Notes: generated from the sequence alone by a model not told the origin. Positions 45,956 to 55,103 are shown, counted from the stretch's first letter. The stretch is 64,000 nucleotides of DNA from Opitutaceae bacterium (GCA_028688225.1 JAQTYQ010000018.1:17503-81502); one strand, 5' to 3'. Translations and numbers: made by a program.

Positions 45956-46483
45956 TTATCCGCCGGACAACTGCCGGCGCAATTCCTCGGGCAGCAGGGC
46001 GCGAACTTCGGAGTAATCCTCAGCCAGGCGGATCAAGTCGGCTTCGTCCTTTTTGCGCTTGGAGAGCCGCCGCCGGGGATCGCTCCATGCGAGAATCTTG
46101 CCCGCCACGAGGTCGCGCAAGGACGCAACGCGTGCATCGCACCCCAGGACTTTGGCGGGCGCCGCCGCTGCGAGAAACGGCTGGTAACGCGGGTCCTTGG
46201 TGAACTGGATGCGCAGATCGCTGCCGGGCTTCTGTGCATTAAGCGACCACGTCTCGTCGTGCACCGTGAAACCCGCGGCCAGCAGGTCGGCGCGCACCAG
46301 AGGCAGCTTGGCCGACGCGATGACGATGTCGGCATCCATGGTGTAAACCGGACGCGCGTAGGCGTTGACCGCGAGTCCGCCGATGACGCAGTAGTCTCCC
46401 TGCCGGCGGCAGATCGCGAGCACGGTCTCAAGATCGTTGAGGCCCCCCTTGCTCGCAGCATCATATGCTTCCTGCGCGGTCAT
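45956..46483 (-). CDS. Nucleotidyltransferase-fold protein in a carA-bounded cassette
   Basis: The 175-residue protein has the minimal nucleotidyltransferase pattern VIGGLAVNAYARPVYTMDADIVI (GG, then D-x-D) at about 34-56. A helical C-terminal part follows with SLRDLVAGKILAWSDPRRRLSKRKKDEADLIRLAE, which is typical of the AbiEii/MNT-like group associated with toxin-antitoxin and defence loci. The gene sits inside the 0.83-kb segment between two copies of the carA 3' end. It overlaps nothing and starts 14 bases after the stop of a 41-codon ORF. Activity as a toxin or modifier is inferred. Confidence 0.82.
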   Translation of the reverse strand: MTAQEAYDAASKGGLNDLETVLAICRRQGDYCVIGGLAVNAYARPVYTMDADIVIASAKLPLVRADLLAAGFTVHDETWSLNAQKPGSDLRIQFTKDPRYQPFLAAAAPAKVLGCDARVASLRDLVAGKILAWSDPRRRLSKRKKDEADLIRLAEDYSEVRALLPEELRRQLSGG

Positions 46484-46496
46484 GGCGACGTGGAAT

Positions 46497-46622
46497 TCAA
46501 CCGAAAACCTCGCCGATGTCGAGGATGCGAAGGACGCGCAGGCGGGGACGGGCAGTGGTAAGCCTTAAGCCAAAAGCCTTGGCCGATTGCTCCACTGGAT
46601 TCCAGCAAGTGCCAGTGGCCAT
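46497..46622 (-). CDS. Possible 41-residue protein before the nucleotidyltransferase
   Basis: ATG at 46622, stop 14 bases before the nucleotidyltransferase start. The sequence includes NPVEQSAKAFGLRL and LRVLRILDIGEVFG, a plausible short helical protein with a conserved-looking end. It could be the small partner of the nucleotidyltransferase, or the remnant of a longer gene. No family recognised. Confidence 0.35.
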   Translation of the reverse strand: MATGTCWNPVEQSAKAFGLRLTTARPRLRVLRILDIGEVFG

Positions 46623-46745
46623 CAATGGGCCGGGCCGTCAACTGGAGCCGCGGCGCCCCCGCCGCGTGCTGCTACGGCGCAGAAGCGGGCAACGCGACGA
46701 AGGCGTCGCGTCCCCAGGAAATATCCGGGTTGCCTACCGCTGCAT

Positions 46746-47918
46746 CTAAATCTTCCCCGCCTTGCGCCGTTCGATCAGCCGGTGGAAATCCACGAAGAGC
46801 GGGTCGGCGTCGTGCGGCCCCGGCGAGGCCTCGGGGTGGTATTGCACGGAGAAAACCGGCAACTCTTGGTGGCGCAGTCCCTCGACGGTGCCGTCGTTGA
46901 GGTTGACCTCGGTGACGATGGCGCCGCGCTGCGCGAGATCCTCGGGCCGGGCGGCGAAACCGTGGTTCTGCGCCGTGATGGAGACCCGGCCAGTCTCGAG
47001 GTTTTTCACCGGCTGGTTGGCGCCGCGATGGCCGAACTTGAGTTTGAACGTCTTGGCGCCGAGGGCGAGGGTGATCATGTGGTTGCCCATGCAGATGCCG
47101 AACGTGGGATGCTGCCGGATCAGCCGGGCGACCGTGCCGTAGGCGTAGGCGAGCGGGTCGGGATCGCCGGGCCCGTTGGAGAGGAACACCCCGTCGGGGG
47201 CGAGTTCGTTCACCATCTCGGGTGGGGCGCTGGCCGGCACCACCCAGACGTCGAAGCCGTGCTGGCGGAGTTTTCTGAGGATGTTCCGCTTGATGCCGTA
47301 ATCGATGGCGACCACCTTGTAGCGCGGACCCGGCGCGGTCCGGGTGCCGAGCGTGGTGCCGGTGAGCATGAACGGCTCATCCCACCGGCCCTCGGGGTCC
47401 CATTGGTAGGGCGTCCGGCAGGAGACTTCCTTGACGTAGTCCACGCCCACGAGGCCCTCCCAGGCGCGGGCGCGGCGCACCGCCTCCTCGGGGGCCAGGT
47501 CCGCCGTGCTCAGGCAGCACTTCATGGCGCCGGTGACCCGGAGTTTTTTGGTGATGGCCCGCGTATCGACCTCCTGCAGGCCGGGGATGCGATACTGGCG
47601 CAGATACTCGTCGAGGCTCTGGCGGCTGCGCCAGTTGCTGGTGACGGGCGACAGCTCGCGCACGACGAAACCGGCCACCTTCGGGCCGCCGGCCGACTCC
47701 TCGTCCTCGGGGTTGACGCCATAATTGCCAATCTGCACGGCGGTCATCGTGACGATCTGGCCGTAGTAGGAGGGATCGGTGAGGATCTCCTGATAGCCGG
47801 TCATGCTCGTGTTGAACACCGCTTCGCCGGTGATGGTGGCCTCGGCGCCAAAGGCCAGGCCGTGGAAAACTGAGCCGTCTTCGAGCGCGAGCATCCCTGG
47901 TCGTGGCGTGGGCATCAA
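46746..47918 (-). CDS. carA: Carbamoyl-phosphate synthase small subunit CarA
   Basis: The 390-residue glutamine amidotransferase opens with LALEDGSVFHGLAFGA and has FNTSMTGYQEILTDPSYYGQIV in the N-terminal domain. The class I GATase domain shows YKVVAIDYGIKRNI, FLSNGPGDPDP, the nucleophile Cys in FGICMGNHM and the His/Glu pair in YHPEASPGPHD. It makes ammonia for carbamoyl phosphate (arginine, pyrimidines). After the nucleophile, GNH replaces the usual GHQ. Its 3' end is one of two copies of a 47-bp repeat. carB is not in the window. Confidence 0.94.
   Translation of the reverse strand: MMPTPRPGMLALEDGSVFHGLAFGAEATITGEAVFNTSMTGYQEILTDPSYYGQIVTMTAVQIGNYGVNPEDEESAGGPKVAGFVVRELSPVTSNWRSRQSLDEYLRQYRIPGLQEVDTRAITKKLRVTGAMKCCLSTADLAPEEAVRRARAWEGLVGVDYVKEVSCRTPYQWDPEGRWDEPFMLTGTTLGTRTAPGPRYKVVAIDYGIKRNILRKLRQHGFDVWVVPASAPPEMVNELAPDGVFLSNGPGDPDPLAYAYGTVARLIRQHPTFGICMGNHMITLALGAKTFKLKFGHRGANQPVKNLETGRVSITAQNHGFAARPEDLAQRGAIVTEVNLNDGTVEGLRHQELPVFSVQYHPEASPGPHDADPLFVDFHRLIERRKAGKI
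46759..46805. repeat. 47-bp direct repeat: genuine carA 3' end
   Basis: Second copy of the repeat at 45882-45928, here part of the intact carA. The 830 bases between the copies hold the nucleotidyltransferase cassette. Confidence 0.9.
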
Positions 47919-48352
47919 CGCGCGACCTAAAAGCCTTTCGCCGCGGGTGCCAAGGGTTTTGTGTCACTGCCCCAGCCACAAGCGGGCGAGGCATTACAAA
48001 TTCAGGCCAAGTGACAGCCGGCGCGGTGGTTGCGCGGCGGCGGCGGCAATGCCGTTGACGGCGGCGCGCGAAACCATTTGCTCGCCCATCGACAGTTCAG
48101 CAGCCGAAACCGTTCTGCGTTCCCGCAGGACGGTGCGGGGAACCCAAACGCCGCGTGGCGCAGGCACCGCGGCCGGGGCGCACGGCGGTGGGCAACCACC
48201 GCCCAGGCCACTTCTCAGGCCGAGCCCGTCAGCTAACCTCGCAGGCAATGGGAAGGGCGATCCTCTGGGACGCGAAATCCGCGTCATCACGGTTGTCCCG
48301 CCAGCAGATCGCCGTTCGCTCTCCCGCGGACGGCCCCAGCCCGACAACCACC
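47919..48352. other. 434-bp divergent region between carA and the APC permease
   Basis: No gene supported. A 117-codon minus-strand ORF (47994-48347) is Ala/Pro/Arg-rich and matches no family; the in-frame upstream extension of the permease ORF (from 48155) is similarly non-homologous. The region should hold the two divergent promoters; no clear elements were identified. Confidence 0.4.
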
Positions 48353-50335
48353 ATGACCGACAACTCCCTGATGCGGACGGTGAAGAATCTTTTCATCGGC
48401 CGTGAACGCGATCTGGCCGAACGCGGCCTGTTCCACAAGCTGTCGCTGGTCGCGCTGCTGGCCTGGGTGGGGCTCGGTGCCGACGGCCTGTCCTCCTCCT
48501 GCTACGGCCCGGAGGAGGCCTACAAGGTGCTGCTCGCGCATCCGTCGCTGGCGCTGTTCGTGGCGATCATGACCACCGCCACGGTGGTCATCATTTGCGC
48601 CAGTTATTCGCAGATCATCGCGCTGTTTCCGGCGGGTGGCGGAGGCTACGTCGTCGCCAGCCGGCTGCTGTCGCCGACGGCAGGCGTGGTGTCGGGCTCG
48701 GCGCTGCTCATCGACTACGTGCTGACCATTTCGATCTCGGTGGCCAGTGGCATGGATGCGCTGTTCAGCTTCCTGCCGGAGTCGTGGCTGGCCTGGAAAC
48801 TGGCCGCCGCGGTCGCGGGCATCCTGTTTCTCACGGTGCTCAACCTCCGCGGGGTGCGCGAGTCGGTGCTGCTGCTCGTGCCGGTGTTTTCCCTGTTTCT
48901 GCTCACCCACACCTTTGCGGTGCTGTATGCCTTCGGCACGCATGCCGGCGCGCTGGCCGCACTCCCCGGCGACACCGTGAAGGCCGTGCACGGGGCGTCG
49001 GCCGAGATCGGCGTATTCGGAGTGATCGCGCTGTTGCTGCGCGCCTACAGCATGGGCGCCGGCACCTACACGGGCATCGAGGCGGTCAGCAACGGCCTGC
49101 CCATTCTGCGCGAGCCGCGTGTGCGGACGGGACGGCGCACCATGGTCCTCATGGCCATCTCGCTGGGCGGCATGGTCGCGGGGCTGCTCGTGGCCTACCT
49201 GCTGCTCGGGGTGCATCCGGTCGCCGGGAAGACACTCAACGCCGTGCTGCTCGAACAGCTCGCCGCCGGCTGGCCGGCCTGGCTCGGCGGCACGTTCGTG
49301 AAGGTCGCGCTCACCAGCGCCGCGGCGCTCCTGTTGATCGCCGCGCAGGCGGGCTTTCTCGACGGGCCGCGCGTGCTGGCCAACATGGCGCTCGACCGCT
49401 GGATGCCGTCGCGCTTCACCGCGCTGAGCGACCGCTTTGTCACCCTCAACGGCGTGCTGATCATGGGTGCCGCCGCGCTGCTCGTGCTGCTGCTCACCCG
49501 GGGCGCGGTGGACCTGCTCGTGGTGCTCTACAGCATCAACGTTTTCATCACCTTCAGCCTCTCCCAGCTCGGCATGGTGCGCCACTGGTGGCAGGTGCGG
49601 CACGCGGAAGCCGCCTGGTGGCGCCGGCTGGCCATCAACGCCGTGGGGCTCGCCCTCACCAGCTTCATCCTCGTAACCCTCGTCGTCCTCAAATTTCACG
49701 ACGGCGGCTGGGTGACCCTGCTCATGACGACGGCGCTGGTCGCGCTGGCGTTTGCCGTGCGCCGCCACTACGAATCGGTGCGGAAGCAGCTCACCAACCT
49801 CGACAGCATCGTGGAGGTGGCCGAGCTGCCGCCCCCGCCCGGATCGAAGGATTTCGCCCCGGCGTCGAACCGCACCGCCGTCGTCCTGGTCAACGGGTTC
49901 AACGGTCTGGGCCTGCACACGCTGCTGGGTGCCGTCCGTCTTTTTGGCGGCGGCTTCCGCCGCATGGTGTTTGTGCAGATCGGCGTGCTCGATGCGGGCA
50001 ATTTCAAGGGGACCGACGAGATCGAGCGGCTGCGCGGGCATGTGCAGCGCGAGGGCGAGCGCTACGTCCGTTTCGTGCAGACCCGCGGCGGCGAGGCCGA
50101 GGCGGTGACCGCCGTCGGCCATGAAGTGCTGGACGAATTGGGCAAGCTGGTGCCCAACCTGGTCGCGCGCCATGCGAACGTGGTCTTCTTCACCGGCCAG
50201 CTCGTGTTTGAGCGGGAGACCGTCTTCACCCGCTTGCTGCACAATTACACGGCCTTTGCGTTGCAACGGCGGTTGTTCCTGCGCGGCCTGCCCTGCGCCA
50301 TCGTGCCCATCCGCGTCCTGGAGCCGGTGGCATGA
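48353..50335 (+). CDS. APC-superfamily permease with C-terminal cytosolic domain
   Basis: 660 residues from MTDNSLMRTVKNLF. Twelve membrane helices span about 30-470. The APC start GADGLSSSCYGPEEAYKVL corresponds to the G-L-S-A-Y-G-P-E motif seen in KimA-type potassium importers and related amino-acid permeases. The last 180 residues form a cytosolic domain (AVVLVNGFNGLGLHTLLGAVRLFGGGFRRMVFVQIG) resembling the regulatory domain of KimA. K+ uptake is therefore possible, but substrate cannot be fixed from sequence. The start is chosen so that the leader is short, as in relatives. Confidence 0.85.
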   Translation: MTDNSLMRTVKNLFIGRERDLAERGLFHKLSLVALLAWVGLGADGLSSSCYGPEEAYKVLLAHPSLALFVAIMTTATVVIICASYSQIIALFPAGGGGYVVASRLLSPTAGVVSGSALLIDYVLTISISVASGMDALFSFLPESWLAWKLAAAVAGILFLTVLNLRGVRESVLLLVPVFSLFLLTHTFAVLYAFGTHAGALAALPGDTVKAVHGASAEIGVFGVIALLLRAYSMGAGTYTGIEAVSNGLPILREPRVRTGRRTMVLMAISLGGMVAGLLVAYLLLGVHPVAGKTLNAVLLEQLAAGWPAWLGGTFVKVALTSAAALLLIAAQAGFLDGPRVLANMALDRWMPSRFTALSDRFVTLNGVLIMGAAALLVLLLTRGAVDLLVVLYSINVFITFSLSQLGMVRHWWQVRHAEAAWWRRLAINAVGLALTSFILVTLVVLKFHDGGWVTLLMTTALVALAFAVRRHYESVRKQLTNLDSIVEVAELPPPPGSKDFAPASNRTAVVLVNGFNGLGLHTLLGAVRLFGGGFRRMVFVQIGVLDAGNFKGTDEIERLRGHVQREGERYVRFVQTRGGEAEAVTAVGHEVLDELGKLVPNLVARHANVVFFTGQLVFERETVFTRLLHNYTAFALQRRLFLRGLPCAIVPIRVLEPVA

Positions 50336-50431
50336 GGCTGTGCCGGTTGCGGAGGAGCGCGACTGTCCGGGCTGGGATGCTCCCGCCATTTGACAACATG
50401 GTTAGGAAGCTTATTACTTTGCCCCTCTAAC

Positions 50432-51640
50432 ATGTCCTATCTCGAAGATCGCGCGGCCTGGTTTGAGGGCCAGGGGCTGTGGCAGCACGTTCCGGAATCC
50501 GACTGGCGGGACTGGAGCTGGCAGCTCAAGAACCGCATCACCAGTGCGGCCCAGCTCGAACAACTCATGGCGCTGACGCCGGCGGAGAAGGCGGGCTGCC
50601 TGTTCGCCAACCACAAGCTGGCCCTCGCCATCACGCCCTATTTTTTCAACCTCATCGACCGCAACGATCCCGACTGCCCGATCCGCCGCCAGGTCATTCC
50701 GCGCGGCGACGAGATGGTCGTGTCGGAGGAGGAGATGCTCGACTCGCTGGGCGAGGATGCGCATTCGCCCGTGCCGGGCCTCGTGCACCGCTATCCGGAC
50801 CGCGTGCTTTTCCTCGTGACCGACCGCTGCGCCGCGTACTGCCGCTACTGCACGCGCAGCCGGCTGGTGAGCAACGCGCAGGACTACAACTTCCATCCGG
50901 AGCATGAGCGCGCGCTGCGCTACATCGAGGCCCATCCCGAGGTGCGCGACGTGCTGCTGAGCGGCGGCGATCCGCTGCTGCTCTCCGACCGCAAGCTCGA
51001 CCACCTCCTCGGCCGGCTGCGCGCCATCAAGCACGTGGAGTTCATCCGCATCGGTTCGCGCATCCCCGTCTTTCTGCCGCAGCGCATCACCCCGGAACTG
51101 TGCGAGGTGTTCAAGAAACACGGCCCGATCTGGATGAGCATCCACGTCAATCATCCGAAGGAGTGCACGCGCGAACTCAAGGATGCCTGCGAGCGTCTGG
51201 CCTTTGCCGGCGTGCCGCTGGGCAACCAGAGCGTGCTGCTGCGCGGCGTGAACGACGACGCGGAGGTGATGCGGGCGCTGGTGCACCGCCTGCTGCGGAT
51301 GCGTGTCCGGCCCTACTATCTCTACCAGATGGACCTCATCACCGGCGGCGCGCACTTCAAGGTCGATGTGCGCAAGGGCATCGAGATCATCCAGGCCCTG
51401 CGCGGCCACACCACCGGCTACGCCGTGCCGCAGTACGTCATCGACGCCCCGGGCGGCGGCGGCAAGGTGCCCATCAACCCCGAGTACATCGAGCGGATCA
51501 CCGACGACGAGGTGGTGTTCAAAAATTACCGCGGTGAAACCTTCCGCTATCCCCTCAAGAGCACTCCGCGCCGGCCGGCCAAGGCTGGGGAAAATCCCCT
51601 GGATGCTCCGACCGTATTGCCTTCGGAGTTGTTTATCTGA
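50432..51640 (+). CDS. kamA: Lysine 2,3-aminomutase (radical SAM, KamA family)
   Basis: 402 residues from MSYLEDRAAWFEGQGLW. The radical SAM motif is CAAYCRYCTR (CxxxCxxC), the SAM region is LLSGGDPLLLSD, and the PLP lysine lies in APGGGGKVPINP near residue 345. The length is that of KamA rather than the shorter EpmB. It converts L-lysine to L-beta-lysine, used in lysine degradation, osmolyte (N-acetyl-beta-lysine) synthesis or EF-P modification. No neighbouring gene of those pathways is seen. Confidence 0.92.
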   Translation: MSYLEDRAAWFEGQGLWQHVPESDWRDWSWQLKNRITSAAQLEQLMALTPAEKAGCLFANHKLALAITPYFFNLIDRNDPDCPIRRQVIPRGDEMVVSEEEMLDSLGEDAHSPVPGLVHRYPDRVLFLVTDRCAAYCRYCTRSRLVSNAQDYNFHPEHERALRYIEAHPEVRDVLLSGGDPLLLSDRKLDHLLGRLRAIKHVEFIRIGSRIPVFLPQRITPELCEVFKKHGPIWMSIHVNHPKECTRELKDACERLAFAGVPLGNQSVLLRGVNDDAEVMRALVHRLLRMRVRPYYLYQMDLITGGAHFKVDVRKGIEIIQALRGHTTGYAVPQYVIDAPGGGGKVPINPEYIERITDDEVVFKNYRGETFRYPLKSTPRRPAKAGENPLDAPTVLPSELFI

Positions 51641-52092
51641 AGCAACTTGCAGGCTTTTTGATCCGGAGGCTCAGGACGGCGCCGTCGCCGTCCTGTTCAC
51701 ACGAAATTCACCGAAGAATTATTCAACGCTTTAGAGTCTGTTGCGTCTATCTCCCACGAAACAAGCATCGTTCTCAGAACGATCATTGTTGTAGTTCTTA
51801 CGGTTTGCTTGGTGTTAGGTCATGCAGGGCCGCCTCCACAAGGGGCGGCCCTCATGATTTCCGGGGACTGCCGCCGGCCGGCGACGAGGGCGTCGCCGCT
51901 CCATCAGATGCCAGCTTTGGAGACGCGACGCCCCCGTCGCGGGTCTCCTGTGACCGCGGCGCGCCGCTTTCGCCAGAGCGCTTCAGCGAGCCAAGGAGAG
52001 CCGCGGCCCCATGAATCCCGGAAGGCCGGCCTCAACGAAGCCGGCTACAGGCACCGATTAGTCACGCCGTTGAGTTCCACCTTGTGCGGCGC
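51641..52092. other. 452-bp intergenic region with GC-rich hairpins
   Basis: No gene supported. It contains GGCGACG-aggg-CGTCGCC-type (about 51880) and GCGACGCCCCCGTCGC (about 51925) hairpins, related in style to GACGAAGGCGTCGC at 46696. No clear promoter or terminator. Confidence 0.4.
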
Positions 52093-53847
52093 CTATTCCC
52101 GATTCCCGCTGGCAAAGACGGCGGCCGGGGGCAGTTTTTTGCCCAGCGAGATGGCCGCCTTGGTCCGGGTGAGATCATTGCCGATGACGGAAATGCCCGT
52201 GCTCTTGCCCTCGATCCGTAAAAAGGCGGTTGGGCCCTCCGGAGCCGTGCAGCCCCGGATCATGGCTGTGTAGGTGTCGTTCAGCAGGATGACGGGTTTG
52301 CTGCCGGGCATGGCCCGGCTCTTCAGGCCGTCGACCTCGAGGTTCTGCACGTCGTCGAAGGCCAGGGCGGACCGATAGTCGGTCTTCTCGAAACGCACGT
52401 CGATGTTGCGCAGCGTGAGATCCCGCACATGCCGGCAGTAAAATCCGTACGCGGGCAGGGGCCCGAACATGTTATTCTCTGGATAATCGTTGGCGTGCTC
52501 TCCGATGTCGCCCAGGGCCGGCCCCGTGTCGTCCGGGCCGTAGCCGCGCCGCGTGGTAATCTTGAGGTTGGTGATCGAGATGTTTTCCGCCGGGTGATCC
52601 GGCAGGCCGGTGATGGAGCAGGCCAGCGGCCGGCCGTCACCGACCTGATCGGAAAGGTTGGCAACCACGTTGTTGATGGAAACGTTGCGCAGCACGCCGA
52701 TGCCGGGCCTGGCCTGATCGGTGGTCCAGCGTCGGCCGCGGTCGCCGAGACGGATGAAAATCGCCGTGGCCACGTCGGTCATCGTGAGGTTCGAGATGCT
52801 GACCCCGTCCATGGTGCCGCCATCGACGATCTCCAGGGCGAGGCCGGCGGCGTTGATGCTGTTGAACGTGATGTTGGAGATGGCGATGTTCCTGAATCCG
52901 CCGTAGGAGGCGGTGCCGAATTTGACGCCGTTGGCCATCGAGCTGGCCGTGCAGTTGGTGACGGTGATATTCTCGCAGTCACGGTAGGCGGCCTTGAGGC
53001 AGATGGCATCGTCCCCCACGCGGAAATTGCAGTTGCTCACCCGGACGTTGCGCGAGCTATCGATATCGATGCCGTCGTTGTTGTAGTCCCGCTTCCAGCT
53101 GTCCGCCGTGACCCCGTCGACGACCACGTCGTCGCAATCGAGGTAGTGCTGGCACCAGAAGGCGATGTTCTCGAACGTGATGCCGCGCACCTGCACCCGC
53201 TGACACTGGATGAAGCACATGCCGTAAGGCCGCTTGAGGTAGGCGTCGCGCGACGACCAGCCGCGGGCGATGAGGTCTTTTTTGGTGAAATTGGGATGGT
53301 CACCCTGCCCGTGGATCTTGCCCTGCCCGACGATGGCAAGATCGTGCTGACCGGCGGCGAAGATCAGGCTGTAGCGGCCGAACTCGAGCTGATGATTCGG
53401 ATACGGCGGCGGATTCTCCGGATAATCCTGGAGATCGACGCTGCCGAGGAGCACGGCGCCGTTGGCCAGGTGCAGGGTCACGCGGCTTTTCAAGTAGATA
53501 GTCCCGGTGAGGTAGATGCCGGGGGGGACATAGACCGTGCCGCCGCCCGCCTGGGATGTTTCCGCGATCACGCGATTGATGACCGCCGTATTCAGCGTCT
53601 TGCCGTCCGGCACCGCGCCGGCTTCGAGAATGCTGCGCCCGAGGGGTGGGATCAGGGCGGCCCCGGCCGGTTCATTTTTGTCCGCCGGGGGCGGGAGCGG
53701 GTCCTGCGCCAGCACGACCGTGACCAGGGACAACAGGCAGGCACCGGTGAACAGGGAGAGAAGGATCCGGGTAGGGGCGCGATCTTGTCGCGCCCTTGGA
53801 AATGGGCGCAGCAAGCCTGCGCCCTTACAGTTTACAGAGGTTTTCAT
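52093..53847 (-). CDS. Glycoside hydrolase family 28 (polygalacturonase-like), with repeat-encoded insert in the signal peptide
   Basis: The 584-residue secreted enzyme shows GH28 motifs in a beta-helix: NNDGIDIDSSRNV (catalytic Asp), VGDDAICLKAA (Asp-Asp pair), then SSMANGVKFGTASYGG at the place of the G-H-G motif, with the His not conserved. The N-terminus is MKTSVN, then CKGAGLLRPFPRARQDRAPTR, then the hydrophobic core ILLSLFTGACLLSLVTVVLAQ. The middle block is encoded entirely by a REP doublet and lengthens the basic n-region. GH28 acts on pectin or related uronans. The gene follows GH130 by 11 bases, so the pair is an operon. Confidence 0.88.
   Translation of the reverse strand: MKTSVNCKGAGLLRPFPRARQDRAPTRILLSLFTGACLLSLVTVVLAQDPLPPPADKNEPAGAALIPPLGRSILEAGAVPDGKTLNTAVINRVIAETSQAGGGTVYVPPGIYLTGTIYLKSRVTLHLANGAVLLGSVDLQDYPENPPPYPNHQLEFGRYSLIFAAGQHDLAIVGQGKIHGQGDHPNFTKKDLIARGWSSRDAYLKRPYGMCFIQCQRVQVRGITFENIAFWCQHYLDCDDVVVDGVTADSWKRDYNNDGIDIDSSRNVRVSNCNFRVGDDAICLKAAYRDCENITVTNCTASSMANGVKFGTASYGGFRNIAISNITFNSINAAGLALEIVDGGTMDGVSISNLTMTDVATAIFIRLGDRGRRWTTDQARPGIGVLRNVSINNVVANLSDQVGDGRPLACSITGLPDHPAENISITNLKITTRRGYGPDDTGPALGDIGEHANDYPENNMFGPLPAYGFYCRHVRDLTLRNIDVRFEKTDYRSALAFDDVQNLEVDGLKSRAMPGSKPVILLNDTYTAMIRGCTAPEGPTAFLRIEGKSTGISVIGNDLTRTKAAISLGKKLPPAAVFASGNRE
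53771..53828. repeat. REP doublet (REPIN-like) within the GH28 signal-peptide codons
   Basis: Two inverted REP hairpins: GTAG plus GGGCGCGA-tcttg-TCGCGCCC (53771-53795) and GGGCGCAG-caagc-CTGCGCCC plus TTAC (53804-53828). They face each other across about 8 bases, the REPIN arrangement. They match the hairpins that flank the RAYT gene. Confidence 0.85.
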
Positions 53848-53858
53848 AGCTTCCGCCT

Positions 53859-55103
53859 TCAGCGGAGCAGCGCCTTGTTCGCGCGAATCAGCGCCAGGCG
53901 CTGATCGACGCAGCCGCGGGTGTTCCCGCCGTCCTCCGGGGTGTGCAGGCACCAGTCGACCAGCTTGGCCACCGTGCTGCGGGCAACGTAGCAGCGCGTG
54001 TCGGAGCCGCCGTAATAGATCAGCACCGTGTCGTCCGGCAGCCGCACCCAGCCGTTGGAGAACGTGACATTCGAGACGTCGCCGACGCGCTCACCCTCGT
54101 ACGGCGCCAGGAAATAGCCGCCCGGCCGCGCGATGACCTTCGCCGGGTCCTCGAGCGAGGTCATGAACAGGTAGAGGACGTAGCGCAGGCCGGCGGCGCA
54201 GTTGCGCACGCCGTGGGCCAGGTGCAGCCAGCCCTGCGGGGTCTTGATCGGCACCGGGCCCTGGCCGTTCTTCGATTCCTTGATGGTGTGATAGGCGCGG
54301 GCGTCGATGATCGTCTCCGGGCCGGTGACGCCGGTGGTGATGTCATCGCAGAGCGTCCAGCCGATGCCGCCGCCCGAACCGACGTCGATGAAGCCGTCCA
54401 TCGGCCGGGTGTAGAAGGCGTATTTCCCCTGCACGAATTCCGGGTGCAGCACGACGTTGCGCTGCTGCGAGGCCGGCGTCTTGAGGTTGGGCAGGCGCAC
54501 CCATTTCCGGAAATCCTTCGTGCGCACCATGCCGGCCTGGGCGACCGCCGAGGAGAGGTCGCCGGCCGGGGCGGCCGGGTCCTTGGCCTCCGCGCAGAAC
54601 ACGCCGTAGATCCAGCCGTCCTCGTGGAAGGTGATGCGCATGTCGTAGAGGTTGGTCTCGGGCTTCAGCTCGGGGATGTCGCAGGGCTCATCCCAGAAGC
54701 GGAAACCATCGATGCCGTTCGGGCTTTCGGCGATGGCGAAGAAGCTCTTGCGGTCAAGACCCTCGGTGCGGACGACGAGGTGGACCTTGCCCTGCCAGTA
54801 AAACGCGCCGGGATTGAGCGTGGCGTTGATGCCGAGTCGCTCCATGAAGAACGGATTCGTCGCCGGATTGAAATCATAGCGCCACTCGAGCGGCGCATGG
54901 CGGTAGGTCACGACTGGATATTTGAAACGCTCGAAAACCCCGTTGTCCCAGAGCGGATCGACGGGATTCTTCCGCCGGAGGAAAGCTTCATGCGCGGCGC
55001 GCACGGCCTTGACGCGGGTGGCGAATTCCCGGGAGGCGCCGGCGGGAAGCTTTTTGCCGGCCGGAGCGGAGACGGTTTTGGGTGCAGCGGGTTTGGATTT
55101 CAT
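53859..55103 (-). CDS. GH130 phosphorylase-like protein
   Basis: 414 residues from MKSKPAAPKTVSAPAG; an upstream in-frame Met adds an unconserved leader. The five-bladed propeller motifs of GH130 are seen as NPFFMERLGINATLNPGAFYWQGKVHLVVRTEG, DIPELKPETNLYDMRITFHEDGWIYGVFC, RQQRNVVLHPEFVQGKYAFY-like text, and WLHLAHGVRN. GH130 enzymes phosphorolyse beta-mannosides (for example mannosyl-glucose or mannosyl-GlcNAc). It has no signal peptide, so it acts in the cytosol on products of extracellular digestion. It is first in an operon with the GH28 gene. Confidence 0.87.
   Translation of the reverse strand: MKSKPAAPKTVSAPAGKKLPAGASREFATRVKAVRAAHEAFLRRKNPVDPLWDNGVFERFKYPVVTYRHAPLEWRYDFNPATNPFFMERLGINATLNPGAFYWQGKVHLVVRTEGLDRKSFFAIAESPNGIDGFRFWDEPCDIPELKPETNLYDMRITFHEDGWIYGVFCAEAKDPAAPAGDLSSAVAQAGMVRTKDFRKWVRLPNLKTPASQQRNVVLHPEFVQGKYAFYTRPMDGFIDVGSGGGIGWTLCDDITTGVTGPETIIDARAYHTIKESKNGQGPVPIKTPQGWLHLAHGVRNCAAGLRYVLYLFMTSLEDPAKVIARPGGYFLAPYEGERVGDVSNVTFSNGWVRLPDDTVLIYYGGSDTRCYVARSTVAKLVDWCLHTPEDGGNTRGCVDQRLALIRANKALLR

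Noticed and set aside
47994..48347. 117-codon minus-strand ORF between carA and the permease
   Set aside because: Biased composition and no recognisable domain; likely chance ORF in a GC-rich gap.
48287..50389. 700-codon minus-strand ORF
   Set aside because: His/Gln-rich shadow of the APC permease gene.
53771..53828. CRISPR or riboswitch interpretation of the hairpins
   Set aside because: Two inverted hairpins with GTAG foot inside codons fit a REP doublet; there are no spacers and no repeat array.
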